Shown here: positions 52,986 through 60,920 of the stretch, in pieces
Layout: each line of letters begins with the position of its first letter
Numbering within the stretch: the stretch's first letter is position 1
Source: Streptomyces sp. Q6
GTDB taxonomy: Bacteria; Actinomycetota; Actinomycetes; Streptomycetales; Streptomycetaceae
Length of the DNA: 64,000 nucleotides
Direction: 5' to 3'
Assembly (NCBI RefSeq): GCF_036967205.1
Contig: NZ_CP146022.1
Coordinates: forward strand, 4,030,001 to 4,094,000
Position numbers and translations under genes: made by a program
Notes under the pieces: model-generated
Seen by the model: only the letters and a program-made list of their open reading frames with translations
Database searches by the model: none
What the model was told of the DNA's origin: nothing

Positions 52986-53381
52986 TCAAAAGGCGGGCGC
53001 CACCGTCTTCCCGTCGTACAGACCGCCCTGACACACCTGCGATCCGCCGCCCGCATCGCCGCCTTCCTCCCAGCTCATGACGCCGCCGCCCACCTGGCAC
53101 TCGGCGGGCGCCAGGTAGTCCAGATCGAAATGCGGTCTGCGGACGAAGGCGAAACCCGGGTCCGATCCCGCGGCGACGGGACCGGCGCCTGCCGCCTCCC
53201 TGACGCACCGATAGGCGTCGCCGCCCCCGTAGAAACGGAACGCGGGCGTACCGCCCTCCGCCCGGCACTCCGCCGCGGTCAGCAGGGGCGGCGGGTCCTC
53301 GCTGTCCGCGCCGGCGGAGGAAGCGGGCAGCCAGGCGAGCGTCACCGCGCCGGCCAGGAGAGCACATCGCGTGAGGAACAT
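52986..53381 (-). CDS. Secreted Cys-containing protein, unknown function
   Basis: 131 residues. Signal peptide (LTRCALLAGAVTLAWLPASS, cleavage near AGA). The mature part has four Cys in two similar half-motifs: LTAAECRAEGGTPAFRF with GGDAYRC, and LAPAECQVGGGVMSW with GGGSQVCQGG. This is an internal duplication of the pattern AxECxxGGG...C. Start ATG 53381 (MFLTRC). No known family recognised; the paired Cys suggest two disulfide-linked lobes. Confidence 0.75.
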   Translation of the reverse strand: MFLTRCALLAGAVTLAWLPASSAGADSEDPPPLLTAAECRAEGGTPAFRFYGGGDAYRCVREAAGAGPVAAGSDPGFAFVRRPHFDLDYLAPAECQVGGGVMSWEEGGDAGGGSQVCQGGLYDGKTVAPAF

Positions 53382-53585
53382 CCCTGTACATGCCTTTCGT
53401 TCGCACCTCCACCGCAGTGGCCGGGTACATCCCAGACTGATCCCCTCCGCGGCCCCGCGCAGGCGGAGGGAACCGAACGGGCACCCCGCCGCGAAGAGCG
53501 GGAACTCCTCAAGAACCCCGCGACCGCCCCGTCGTTTCCTCATTAGTACCAACCGGTACTTTCCGGGCCGCATGAGGGAGCACAC

Positions 53586-54785
53586 ATGAAGGTGGTCTGC
53601 GCCGGTGGAGGACCCGCGTCGCTGTACCTGGCCATCCTCCTGAAACAGCAGGACCGCGGCCGGCACGTCACCGTGTACGAGCGGAACCCCGCGGGAGCGA
53701 CGTACGGCTGGGGCGTCACCTACTGGCCCGACATGCTCGACGCGCTCTCGGCGCACGACGAGGTGTCCGCACGCGCCATCGAGGAGCACTCGGTGCGGTG
53801 GAACGACGGCGTGGCGCACGTCCGCGGACGCACCACGGTCCACCACGGCGACGAGGGCTTCGCGATCGGCCGCCACCGGCTGCTGACGATCCTGGCCGAA
53901 CGAGCGACGTCCCTCGGTGTCGAGGTGCACTTCGGCCACCCGGTCTCGCCCGGCGACCCCGTCCTGGACGGCGACCTGATCGTGGCCGGGGACGGGGCGC
54001 GGAGCGCCCTGCGCGACCAGCACGCGGACCACTTCGGCACGCACGTCGCGCCGGGGCACAACCGGTTCGTCTGGCTCGGTACGACGAAGGTCTTCCGCTC
54101 CTTCACCTTCGCCTTCGTGGAGACCGACCACGGGTGGCTCTGGTGCTACGCGTACGGCTTCGACGGCGAACACAGCACCTGCATCGTCGAGTGCTCCCCC
54201 GCCACCTGGGCGGGGCTCGGCCTCGACGTCATGGTGCGGGACGCCGCCCTGAAGCTCCTTGAGGAACTCTTCGCGGAGCCCCTCGAAGGGCACCCGCTCA
54301 TCGGCCGTACGGATGTCGACGGGCCGTCGCAGTGGCAGCAGTTCGGCACCGTCACCAACCGCGTCTGGTCGCACGGCAATCTGGTGCTGCTCGGGGACGC
54401 CGCCCACACCACGCACTACTCCATCGGCGCCGGCACCACACTGGCCATGCACGACGCCATGGCCCTGGCCGAGGCCCTGCGCGGCCCCGCCCCGCTCGCC
54501 TCGGCCCTCGGCCACTACGAGCGGGTCCGCAGGCGCGAGTTGCTGCCGCTCCAGAGCGCGGCCCGGCACAGCGCCGACTGGTACGAGAACCTGACGCGCT
54601 ACATCCACCTGGAACCGCATCAGATGTTCGCCCTGCTCGGCCAGCGGCACTCGCCGCTGCTCCCGTACATCCCTCCGCAGCTGTACTACCGGGTGGACCG
54701 GGCGGTGGACCGGACGCAGGTGCTCCGTTCGCTGAAGCGTTGGGTCGGACCTCGTCTCGCCCGCTTCCTGCAGAACTCTCCCTGA
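53586..54785 (+). CDS. FAD-dependent monooxygenase (aromatic hydroxylase class)
   Basis: 399 residues. Motifs: VVCAGGGPASLYLAILLKQQ (FAD), LIVAGDGARSALRDQ (DG motif) and LVLLGDAAHTTHYSIGAGTT (GD motif). Closest in style to salicylyl-CoA 5-hydroxylase or indole/tryptophan-type flavin monooxygenases. Start ATG 53586, weak ribosome-binding site (GAGGGAGCAC). No redox partner is adjacent, and it is flanked by a secreted-protein gene and a short tandem repeat. It may act on phenolic compounds, like the tyrosinase nearby, but this is inference. Confidence 0.85.
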   Translation: MKVVCAGGGPASLYLAILLKQQDRGRHVTVYERNPAGATYGWGVTYWPDMLDALSAHDEVSARAIEEHSVRWNDGVAHVRGRTTVHHGDEGFAIGRHRLLTILAERATSLGVEVHFGHPVSPGDPVLDGDLIVAGDGARSALRDQHADHFGTHVAPGHNRFVWLGTTKVFRSFTFAFVETDHGWLWCYAYGFDGEHSTCIVECSPATWAGLGLDVMVRDAALKLLEELFAEPLEGHPLIGRTDVDGPSQWQQFGTVTNRVWSHGNLVLLGDAAHTTHYSIGAGTTLAMHDAMALAEALRGPAPLASALGHYERVRRRELLPLQSAARHSADWYENLTRYIHLEPHQMFALLGQRHSPLLPYIPPQLYYRVDRAVDRTQVLRSLKRWVGPRLARFLQNSP

Positions 54786-54789
54786 CGTG

Positions 54790-54839
54790 TTCTAGACAGC
54801 TCGTTCTAGACAGCTTGCTCTAGACAGCTTGTTCTAGAC
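54790..54839. repeat. Four 14-bp-spaced copies of TCTAGA
   Basis: TTCTAGACAGCTCG, TTCTAGACAGCTTG, CTCTAGACAGCTTG and TTCTAGACC in direct order with exact 14-bp period, starting five bases after the stop codon of the flavin monooxygenase gene. Each unit contains the palindrome TCTAGA. The A/T content is unlike its surroundings. Confidence 0.9.
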
Positions 54840-54949
54840 CGGAACGGAAGAACCGGGTCCCGGGCCCCGCGCCGACCGGGAAGGATGAGAGGACATTTCG
54901 CCCGGATAACAATCGGTCCCCCCGGTCGGCGGAATTCGTTGAGCAGACC

Positions 54950-55129
54950 ATGGAGAAGAAGAGAAACGATCCGACAGTCACGTCACTGCGCACATCGGAT
55001 ACTCCGATCTACGAAACCGTGGTCCGACTGTGGCAGGCGCACGGCAGGGAGATCCCCCGGCAGGGCCGCCCGGGGCGGCCCGCCCGTGGCTGGGTCCGCG
55101 TGGATCAACCGCCGAACAGGCGGCATTGA
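54950..55129 (+). CDS. Small basic protein, paralogue of the 28673 gene
   Basis: 59 residues. The segment DTPIYETVVRLWQAHGREIP matches the pattern PIYxxxxxxWxAxG(K/R)xxP of the 65-residue protein at 28673, followed here by a Pro/Gly/Arg-rich tail (RQGRPGRPARGW). No signal peptide. Start ATG 54950 lacks a strong ribosome-binding site, so expression is uncertain, but the shared motif supports coding. It lies just upstream of a chaplin, as its paralogue lies next to rodlins. Confidence 0.55.
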   Translation: MEKKRNDPTVTSLRTSDTPIYETVVRLWQAHGREIPRQGRPGRPARGWVRVDQPPNRRH

Positions 55130-55223
55130 CGGACACGCCCGCCGACGGCTCAATTCCTCGTCCCGGGTACCGGGCGGCGGTGTGATTGGCGCGTCATATT
55201 CCCTCACCTTTCAGGGAGAACCG

Positions 55224-55475
55224 ATGCGTCTTCGCGCATTCGCAGCCGCCGCGGTACTGGCCGGGACGTCCGTTCTGGGGTCGGCCGCCATGGCCTCCGC
55301 GCTGGACGGCCCCGACGGGGCCCACGCGACCGGGGTCGCCGCGCACAGCCCCGGCGTCCTGTCCGGCAACGTCGTCCAGATCCCGGTCGACGTCCCGGTC
55401 AACGCCTGCGGCAACTCGCTCAACCTCGTGGGGCTGCTCAACCCGGCGTTCGGCAACACCTGCGTGAACGACTAG
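55224..55475 (+). CDS. Short chaplin
   Basis: 83 residues. Signal peptide (LRAFAAAAVLAGTSVLGSAA, cleavage near ASA). Chaplin domain: HSPGVLSGNVVQIPVDVPVN, then ACGNSLNLVGLLNPAFGNTC. Both Cys are present. VPVDVPVN replaces the usual VPVHVPVN. Start ATG 55224 follows AGGGAG. Last coat gene before tRNA-Lys. Confidence 0.95.
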   Translation: MRLRAFAAAAVLAGTSVLGSAAMASALDGPDGAHATGVAAHSPGVLSGNVVQIPVDVPVNACGNSLNLVGLLNPAFGNTCVND

Positions 55476-55485
55476 GGTTCCCCGC

Positions 55486-55523
55486 CGTGTCCGCCGCCGG
55501 TGCTGTCACCGGCGGCGGACACG
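55486..55523 (+). terminator. Hairpin after last chaplin
   Basis: A 17-bp stem (CGTGTCCGCCGCCGGTG) with loop CTGT, 10 bp after the stop codon. Confidence 0.87.
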
Positions 55524-55593
55524 CCGGTCCCGGCCCGGAGACGAAGAAGCGCCCGAGCCGACCGAAGCCGACCCGGGCGCTGCCCCGTACTCG

Positions 55594-55666
55594 TAGACCC
55601 TGTGGGACTCGAACCCACAACCAATGGATTAAAAGTCCACTGCTCTGCCAATTGAGCTAAGGGTCC
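55594..55666 (-). tRNA. tRNA-Lys (TTT)
   Basis: 73 nt, cloverleaf complete: D arm GCTC...GAGC, anticodon loop CTTTTAA with anticodon TTT, T arm TGTGG / CCACA. The first acceptor pair is G:U. No encoded CCA. Confidence 0.95.
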
Positions 55667-55767
55667 ACACGCCGACCGGAGTCGACGCACCCCCGAGCAT
55701 AGCCCGCCGGGCCCCGGTCGCCGATCGGGTATCGGGATCGTAGGGCGGGCGAGTGGTGGCGCGGGGG

Positions 55768-57270
55768 TCAGCGCAGGAACCAGTGGCGGGCCGAGAACGC
55801 CCACCACGCCCCCGCGAACCCCAGGACCACGAGGACCGCGATCGGGGCGTAGTTGAAGGTCTCCCAGGTCACCGGGGAGACCTGCGGCAGCATGAAGAGA
55901 ACGGTGATGACGACCACCCAGGCCACCGCCACGACGCCGATCAGCGTCGACCAGCGGCCGAGGTGCCACGGGCCCCGCTCGAACGAGTCGCCCTTGCGCA
56001 GCCGCAGCAGCGTGGGGATGACATACGCGATGTAGAGGCCGATGACCGCGATCGAGGTGACGGCCGCGTACGCCGTGACGTTGATCAGGTACGGCAGGCC
56101 GAGCGCCAGCGCGCCCGCCGCCGCCAGCCAGACCGCGGCGACAGGGGTCCGGGTGCGCGGGCTGACCGAGCGCCAGACGCGGGAGAAGGGGAGCGCCCCG
56201 TCGCGCGAGAAGGCGTAGATCATGCGGGAGTTGGCGGTCACGGAGGCCATGCCGCAGAAGAGCTGAGCGCCGATGACGACCAGGAGCAGGAGCTTGCCGG
56301 CCGTCGCGCCGAGGGCGTCGAGCAGGATCTGCGCCGGCGGCGCGCCCGTCGCCGAGCCGAGCGCACCGTCGTACGACTGGATCGCGAACGTGAAGCCCAG
56401 GAGGAGGACGAAGCCCGCGATCCACGACGTCCAGATCGAGCGGACGATGCCCTTCGGGCCCGCCGTCGACGCGTCGTGGGTCTCCTCCGTCATATGGGCG
56501 GAGGCGTCGTAGCCGGTGAAGGTGTACTGCGCCATCAGGAGCCCGATCAGGACGACGTACGCGCCGCTGCCCCAGCCGGTGTTGTTGACGAACTCGCCGA
56601 AGACGAACGAGGCCGACTGGTGGTGGTCGGGCACGAAGGCGAGCGCGCCGACGATCACCGCGACGCCCAGCACGTGCCACCACACGCTGACGCTGTTGAG
56701 GACGGCGACGATGCGCACGCCGAAGGTGTTGAGGAGGCCGTGCAGCACCAGGATCCCGGCGAAGAGCAGGATCGTGCGGCCCGGCGTCACCTCGAAGTCG
56801 AACTGAAGGTTCAGGTAGGCGCCCAGGAAGGACGCCGCGCCGAAGTCGATGCCGGCGGTCACCGCGACCTGACCGAGGACGTTGAACCAACCGGTGAACC
56901 AGGCCCACGCGGCCGCCGAGCGCGGCGGCGCAAGGCGGTGCGCCCAGAAGTAGAGGCCCGCCGACGTCGGGTACGCCGAACAGATCTCGGCCATCGACAG
57001 CCCGACGAACAGCGTCATCAGGCCCACCGCGACCCAGCCCCAGGTGATGAGGACCGGCCCGCCGGTGTTCATGCCGAACAAGTACAGCGTCAGACACCCG
57101 GAGAGGACCGAGATGATCGTGAAGGAGACGGCGTAGTTGGAGAACGCCGACATCCGGCGGGCCAGCACCTGCGTGTAGCCGAGCTGGGCGAGCCGCTCCT
57201 CGTCGGACCCGGCCGCGGCGGTCGCCGGGGGCGGATTCCGGTCAGTGGCCTTGCTGGCATCACTTGTCAT
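55768..57270 (-). CDS. APC-superfamily amino acid permease
   Basis: 500 residues with 12 TM segments. The N-terminal signature SFTIISVLSGCLTLYLFGMN and SMAEICSAYPTSAGLYFWAH is typical of the APC/GABA-permease group. GYDASAHMTEETHDAS in the middle is the conserved loop of this family. The N-terminus has a ~45-residue hydrophilic tail. Likely substrate: an amino acid or GABA-like compound. It stands alone on the minus strand between tRNA-Lys and the helicase. Confidence 0.9.
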   Translation of the reverse strand: MTSDASKATDRNPPPATAAAGSDEERLAQLGYTQVLARRMSAFSNYAVSFTIISVLSGCLTLYLFGMNTGGPVLITWGWVAVGLMTLFVGLSMAEICSAYPTSAGLYFWAHRLAPPRSAAAWAWFTGWFNVLGQVAVTAGIDFGAASFLGAYLNLQFDFEVTPGRTILLFAGILVLHGLLNTFGVRIVAVLNSVSVWWHVLGVAVIVGALAFVPDHHQSASFVFGEFVNNTGWGSGAYVVLIGLLMAQYTFTGYDASAHMTEETHDASTAGPKGIVRSIWTSWIAGFVLLLGFTFAIQSYDGALGSATGAPPAQILLDALGATAGKLLLLVVIGAQLFCGMASVTANSRMIYAFSRDGALPFSRVWRSVSPRTRTPVAAVWLAAAGALALGLPYLINVTAYAAVTSIAVIGLYIAYVIPTLLRLRKGDSFERGPWHLGRWSTLIGVVAVAWVVVITVLFMLPQVSPVTWETFNYAPIAVLVVLGFAGAWWAFSARHWFLR

Positions 57271-57337
57271 GCCCCCAGCGATTCCCTTGCCGGGGGCACG
57301 GCAAGCTCCTGATCAAGGGGCAAGTCCCCGTACGACA

Positions 57338-57371
57338 AAGCGGGCCCACCCCGTGAGGAGTGGGCCCGCTT
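57338..57371 (-). terminator. Hairpin after DEAD-box helicase gene
   Basis: 12-bp stem AAGCGGGCCCAC/GTGGGCCCGCTT on the plus strand; it lies 20 bp after the helicase stop. Confidence 0.85.
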
Positions 57372-57391
57372 CAGCGTGCTGTGGTCAGACG

Positions 57392-59638
57392 TCAGCCGTT
57401 GCGCTTCCAGCGCGGCTTGTCGTCACGGCGGCCGAAGGAGGACGAACCCGAGCCGGAGGCCGAGCCGGTGCCGCGGTGGTCGTCGCGACGGCCGTAGGGG
57501 CGGTGGCCGCCGGTCGCCGGACGGTCGTCGCGGCGGTCGCGGTTGAACGGGCGGTCGCTGCCCCGGTGACCGCCGGCGGGGCGGTCGTCGCGACGGAAGC
57601 CGCCGCGGTCACCGGACGGACGGTCGTCACGGCGGAAGCCACCACGGTCACCCGAGGGACGGTCGTCACGGCGGAAGCCACCACGGTCACCCGAGGGACG
57701 GTCGTCACGGCGGAAGCCACCACGGTCACCCGAGGGACGGTCGTCACGGCGGAAGCCACCACGGTCACCGGACGGACGGTCGTCGCGACGGAAGCCACCA
57801 CGGTCACCCGAGGGACGGTCGTCACGGCGGAAGCCGCCACGGTCGTTGTCACGACGCTCGAAAGAACGCCCGCCGCGGTCGCCACCGCGGTCGTCACGGC
57901 GGAAGCCGCCGCGGTCGCCGCCACGGTCGTTGTCACGACGCTCGAAGGAACGCCCGCCACGGTCGCCGCCGCGGAAGCCACCGCGGTCGCCGCCACGGTC
58001 GTTGTCACGACGGTCGAAACCGCCGCCGCGGTTGTCACGACGCTCGTAGTTGCCGCGGTCGTCACGACGCTGACGCGGCTGCTCGGTGTACTCGGAGCGC
58101 TCCGGCTCCTGCGCCGCGACGGCCTGGGCGACCTGCTCGGCGGCGGCCTCGGCTGCGGCGGCGACGGCCGCGGCCACGCCCTCCTCGTCCTCGCCACGGT
58201 CACGGGCGGCACGGGCGGTGAGGCGGTCGGCCTGCTCGCGCAGCTCGGCGGCGCGACGGGTCGCGCGCTCCAGCTGCTTGGTCAGGCTGGAGACCTCGCG
58301 CTCGGCCTGCTGCGCGGCGTTGCCCGCGGACTCGGCCTCGACCTCGGTCATGGACCGGGCACCGGTGATCTCCGCGACCTCGGGGTCGAACGCGGCGCCG
58401 CCCTGGATGATGTGACGCCCGGCGTCGACGCCCGCGTCCTCCATGAGGCGGAAGATCTGGCGGCGCTGGTGCGGCAGGGAGAGGGACACGACCGTGCCCG
58501 TACGCCCGGCACGCGCCGTGCGGCCCGCGCGGTGCAGGTAGTCCTTGTGGTCGCCGGCCGGGTCCACGTTCAGGACCAGGTCGATGCCGTCGACGTGGAT
58601 GCCGCGCGCGGCGACGTCGGTGGCGACGAGGGCGTTGACGTAGCCCTTCTTGAAGTCTTCGAGGACGCGGGTACGGGCGCCCTGCGTCATGCCGCCGTGC
58701 AGCGCGTCGGCCTTCACACCGGCGTCGCAGAGCTGCTCGGCGATGCGGTCGGCGCCCAGCTGGGTGCGGACGAAGATGATCGTGCGGCCCTTGCGGGAGG
58801 CGATGGCGGCCGTGACCGGCGCCTTGTCCTTGGGCTTCACGATGAGGATGTGGTGCGACATCGTCGTGACGTTGCCCTGGGCGCTGTCGACCTCGTGGCT
58901 GACCGGGTTGTTCAGGTAGCGCGAGACCAGGGTCTTGATCTCGTTCTCCATCGTGGCGGAGAACAGCATGCGCTGGCCGCCGGCCGGGACCTGGTCGAGC
59001 AGCTCGGTGACCTCGGGCAGGAAGCCCAGGTCGGACATCTGGTCGGCCTCGTCGAGGACGGCGACCTCGATGTTGCTCAGGTCACAGGCGCCGCGGTTGA
59101 TGAGGTCGCGCAGGCGGCCCGGGGTGGCGACGAGGATGTCGACGCCGCGCTCCAGGGCGTAGATCTGGTTGCCCATCGACGTACCGCCGCAGACGACCTT
59201 CATCTTGAGGCCGACCTGGTCGCCGTAGGGCTGGAGCGCGTCCGCGACCTGCATCGCGAGCTCACGCGTCGGCGTGAGGATGATGGCGCGCGGCTTGTGC
59301 TTCTCGCTGCGGCCGCCGGACAGGCGGGACAGCACGGGCAGACCGAACGAGAGGGTCTTGCCGGAGCCGGTGCGGCCACGGCCGAGGATGTCCTTGCCGG
59401 CCAGGGCGTCCGGGATGGTCGCGGCCTGGATGGGGAACGGGGTCGTCACGCCGTTCTGCGCGAGCTTGCGCACGACGGCCTCGGGCAGGCCGAGGTCCTC
59501 GAAGGTGAGGGTGGGCTCGGCGGCCTCGCCGACGGCCACGGTGTCGGTCGTCTCGTCGACGGCGACGGCCTGTACGGCGTCGACGGCGTCCTGGTCGTTC
59601 TCGGGCATGACGGCCTGGTCAGAGCTGGAAATAGACAT
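57392..59638 (-). CDS. DEAD-box RNA helicase with repetitive RGG-like C-terminus
   Basis: 748 residues. Q-motif region LTFEDLGLPEAVVRKLAQNG. Walker A GRGRTGSGKTLSFGLP (AxxGxGKT form GRTGSGKT), motif Ia TPTRELA, DEAD box VAVLDEADQMSDLGF, SAT motif LFSATMENEIKTL and motif VI HRAGRTARAGRTG. The ~210-residue C-terminus is Arg/Gly/Asp-rich with six 13-residue tandem repeats (DDRPSGDRGGFRR). It unwinds structured RNA and is often cold-induced. Start ATG 59638; an in-frame 5' extension to 59782 lacks family similarity. Confidence 0.95.
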   Translation of the reverse strand: MSISSSDQAVMPENDQDAVDAVQAVAVDETTDTVAVGEAAEPTLTFEDLGLPEAVVRKLAQNGVTTPFPIQAATIPDALAGKDILGRGRTGSGKTLSFGLPVLSRLSGGRSEKHKPRAIILTPTRELAMQVADALQPYGDQVGLKMKVVCGGTSMGNQIYALERGVDILVATPGRLRDLINRGACDLSNIEVAVLDEADQMSDLGFLPEVTELLDQVPAGGQRMLFSATMENEIKTLVSRYLNNPVSHEVDSAQGNVTTMSHHILIVKPKDKAPVTAAIASRKGRTIIFVRTQLGADRIAEQLCDAGVKADALHGGMTQGARTRVLEDFKKGYVNALVATDVAARGIHVDGIDLVLNVDPAGDHKDYLHRAGRTARAGRTGTVVSLSLPHQRRQIFRLMEDAGVDAGRHIIQGGAAFDPEVAEITGARSMTEVEAESAGNAAQQAEREVSSLTKQLERATRRAAELREQADRLTARAARDRGEDEEGVAAAVAAAAEAAAEQVAQAVAAQEPERSEYTEQPRQRRDDRGNYERRDNRGGGFDRRDNDRGGDRGGFRGGDRGGRSFERRDNDRGGDRGGFRRDDRGGDRGGRSFERRDNDRGGFRRDDRPSGDRGGFRRDDRPSGDRGGFRRDDRPSGDRGGFRRDDRPSGDRGGFRRDDRPSGDRGGFRRDDRPSGDRGGFRRDDRPAGGHRGSDRPFNRDRRDDRPATGGHRPYGRRDDHRGTGSASGSGSSSFGRRDDKPRWKRNG
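57585..57825 (-). repeat. 39-bp tandem repeats within the helicase gene
   Basis: Six in-frame copies of a 39-bp unit encode DDRPSGDRGGFRR. Neighbouring copies alternate between CCGGACGGA and CCCGAGGGA at one position. It is a coding repeat, so copy number could vary between strains without breaking the frame. Confidence 0.92.
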
Positions 59639-59888
59639 GCGAAATGCGAAACCTTCCGGAGTTTCGGCACGCGCCCGCAACTCCGTGTATTCGCAATCCT
59701 GCAAATCGACCGCCTCAATGCGGTCCAGCCACGGCAAGGGAGAGTACGCGCCACGCGGCGCTCTCTTAACGGCGCCGGGCAAATGGGATCAAACGATCTA
59801 CCACCATACGCACCCGACACCCCCCAAGGCAAACCGCCCCCCTGAGACGCGCCTCACATCAGCCCCCTTCGGCCCTGCGGAGGGCTCC

Positions 59889-60413
59889 TCAGACCGGCTG
59901 TCCGGCCTGTGGCTCCGGCTCGGCGGCCAGCTGCGGGGCGGTCTGCTGCTCGTGCGCGGAGGACGAGGGCTCGGCGGTCGTCGGAGACGGCTCGGGCGGC
60001 GTCGGCGTGGGCGGTGCCTTCGTCGGCGGCGGCGAGGAGGGCGTGTCGCGCGGCGTGCTCGGCCGCGTGGACGGGGTGCCCCGGACGGGCGTCGCCGCTT
60101 TCGAGGGCGCGGCGCTGCGCGAGGCGGCCGCCGACGCGGACGCCGAGGCCGCGGCGGAGGCGGACCCGCTCGGGTCGGCCGACGCGCCCTCGGCCCGCGC
60201 TCCGGGCCCGCCCGCGCCGCCGCCGCGCACCACCGCTGCGCCGTCGGGCGCGGCGTCCCCGCCGCGCTCCGGTGCGGAGTGCGAGGGCGTGGCGGGACGC
60301 CCGTCGTCGGCCACGCTCATGCACCCGGCGGCCGCGGCGACCGCCATGGTGGTCACCGCGAGGCGGCCGAGGCGCAGAACGCGGGACGGGGGCGATACGG
60401 ACAGCTGGCGCAC
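59889..60413 (-). CDS. Putative lipoprotein, Ala/Pro/Ser-rich, unknown function
   Basis: 174 residues. A signal peptide (LGRLAVTTMAVAAAAGC) with lipobox AAAGC gives a Cys-anchored protein. The rest is low-complexity (DPSGSASAAASASASAAASR, then a Pro/Thr stalk). Start GTG 60413 is chosen because GGAGGT sits eight bases upstream; ATG 60446 has no such site. No catalytic domain is seen, so it may be a wall spacer or a much-diverged peptide-binding protein. The gene is 98 bp downstream of the zincin gene. Confidence 0.7.
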   Translation of the reverse strand: MRQLSVSPPSRVLRLGRLAVTTMAVAAAAGCMSVADDGRPATPSHSAPERGGDAAPDGAAVVRGGGAGGPGARAEGASADPSGSASAAASASASAAASRSAAPSKAATPVRGTPSTRPSTPRDTPSSPPPTKAPPTPTPPEPSPTTAEPSSSAHEQQTAPQLAAEPEPQAGQPV

Positions 60414-60511
60414 GGGCGAGCACCTCCGGGCACGTGACAGGGTCATCGTTCCCAACTCCCGTGCGCCACAGGAGGACACGCGCCACACAAAGCCCGCACA
60501 AACAGCGACGG

Positions 60512-60862
60512 TCAGCCGTATCCGAGGGCGTGCAGCCGGGCGTCGTCGATCCCGAAGTGGTGGGCGATCTCGTGGACCACGGTGATCTCGGTCTCCGCGA
60601 CGACCTCCTCGCGCGTCGCGCACATCCGCAGCGTCGGCCCCCGGTAGATCGTGATCCGGTCCGGCAGCACACCGGCGTACCACTCGCCCCGGTCGGTCAG
60701 CGGAGTGCCTTCGTAGAGCCCGAGCAGTTCGGGATCGTCGGCAGGCGGCTCGTCCTCCACGAACACCGCGACGTTGTCCATCAGTCGCGTCAACTCGGGC
60801 GGAATCCGGTCGAGCGCCTCGGCGACCAGTTCCTCGAACTCCTCACGCGTCATCTCCAGCAC
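60512..60862 (-). CDS. Metallopeptidase-like zincin (PF06262 type)
   Basis: 116 residues. The zinc motif is VVHEIAHHFGIDD (HExxHxxGxxD). Family start EMTREEFEELVAEALDRIPP and mid segment NVAVFVEDEPP are typical of this minimal-zincin family, whose function is not well defined. Start GTG 60862 (VLEMTREEF) is the form seen in homologues. Divergent from the metallophosphoesterase gene with about 58 bp between starts. Confidence 0.88.
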   Translation of the reverse strand: MLEMTREEFEELVAEALDRIPPELTRLMDNVAVFVEDEPPADDPELLGLYEGTPLTDRGEWYAGVLPDRITIYRGPTLRMCATREEVVAETEITVVHEIAHHFGIDDARLHALGYG

Positions 60863-60920
60863 ACGGCCATTGTCCGGTACAACCCGCATATCGACCCGCC
60901 CACTTGGGCATACGGGAGCA

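Noticed and set aside
54885-55223. N-terminal extension of the last chaplin by about 113 residues
   Set aside because: The signal peptide begins at ATG 55224 with AGGGAG upstream. An extension would bury the signal sequence.
20719-55666. Integrative element with integrase at the tRNA genes
   Set aside because: No integrase, excisionase, replication gene or tRNA 3'-end duplication is visible.
57585-57825. Regularly spaced repeats resembling a CRISPR array
   Set aside because: Units are contiguous 39-bp coding repeats without unique spacers, and no cas genes are present.
57245-59845. Long plus-strand open frame rich in TVVTAEATTV repeats
   Set aside because: It is the antisense reading of the DEAD-box helicase and its 39-bp coding repeats.
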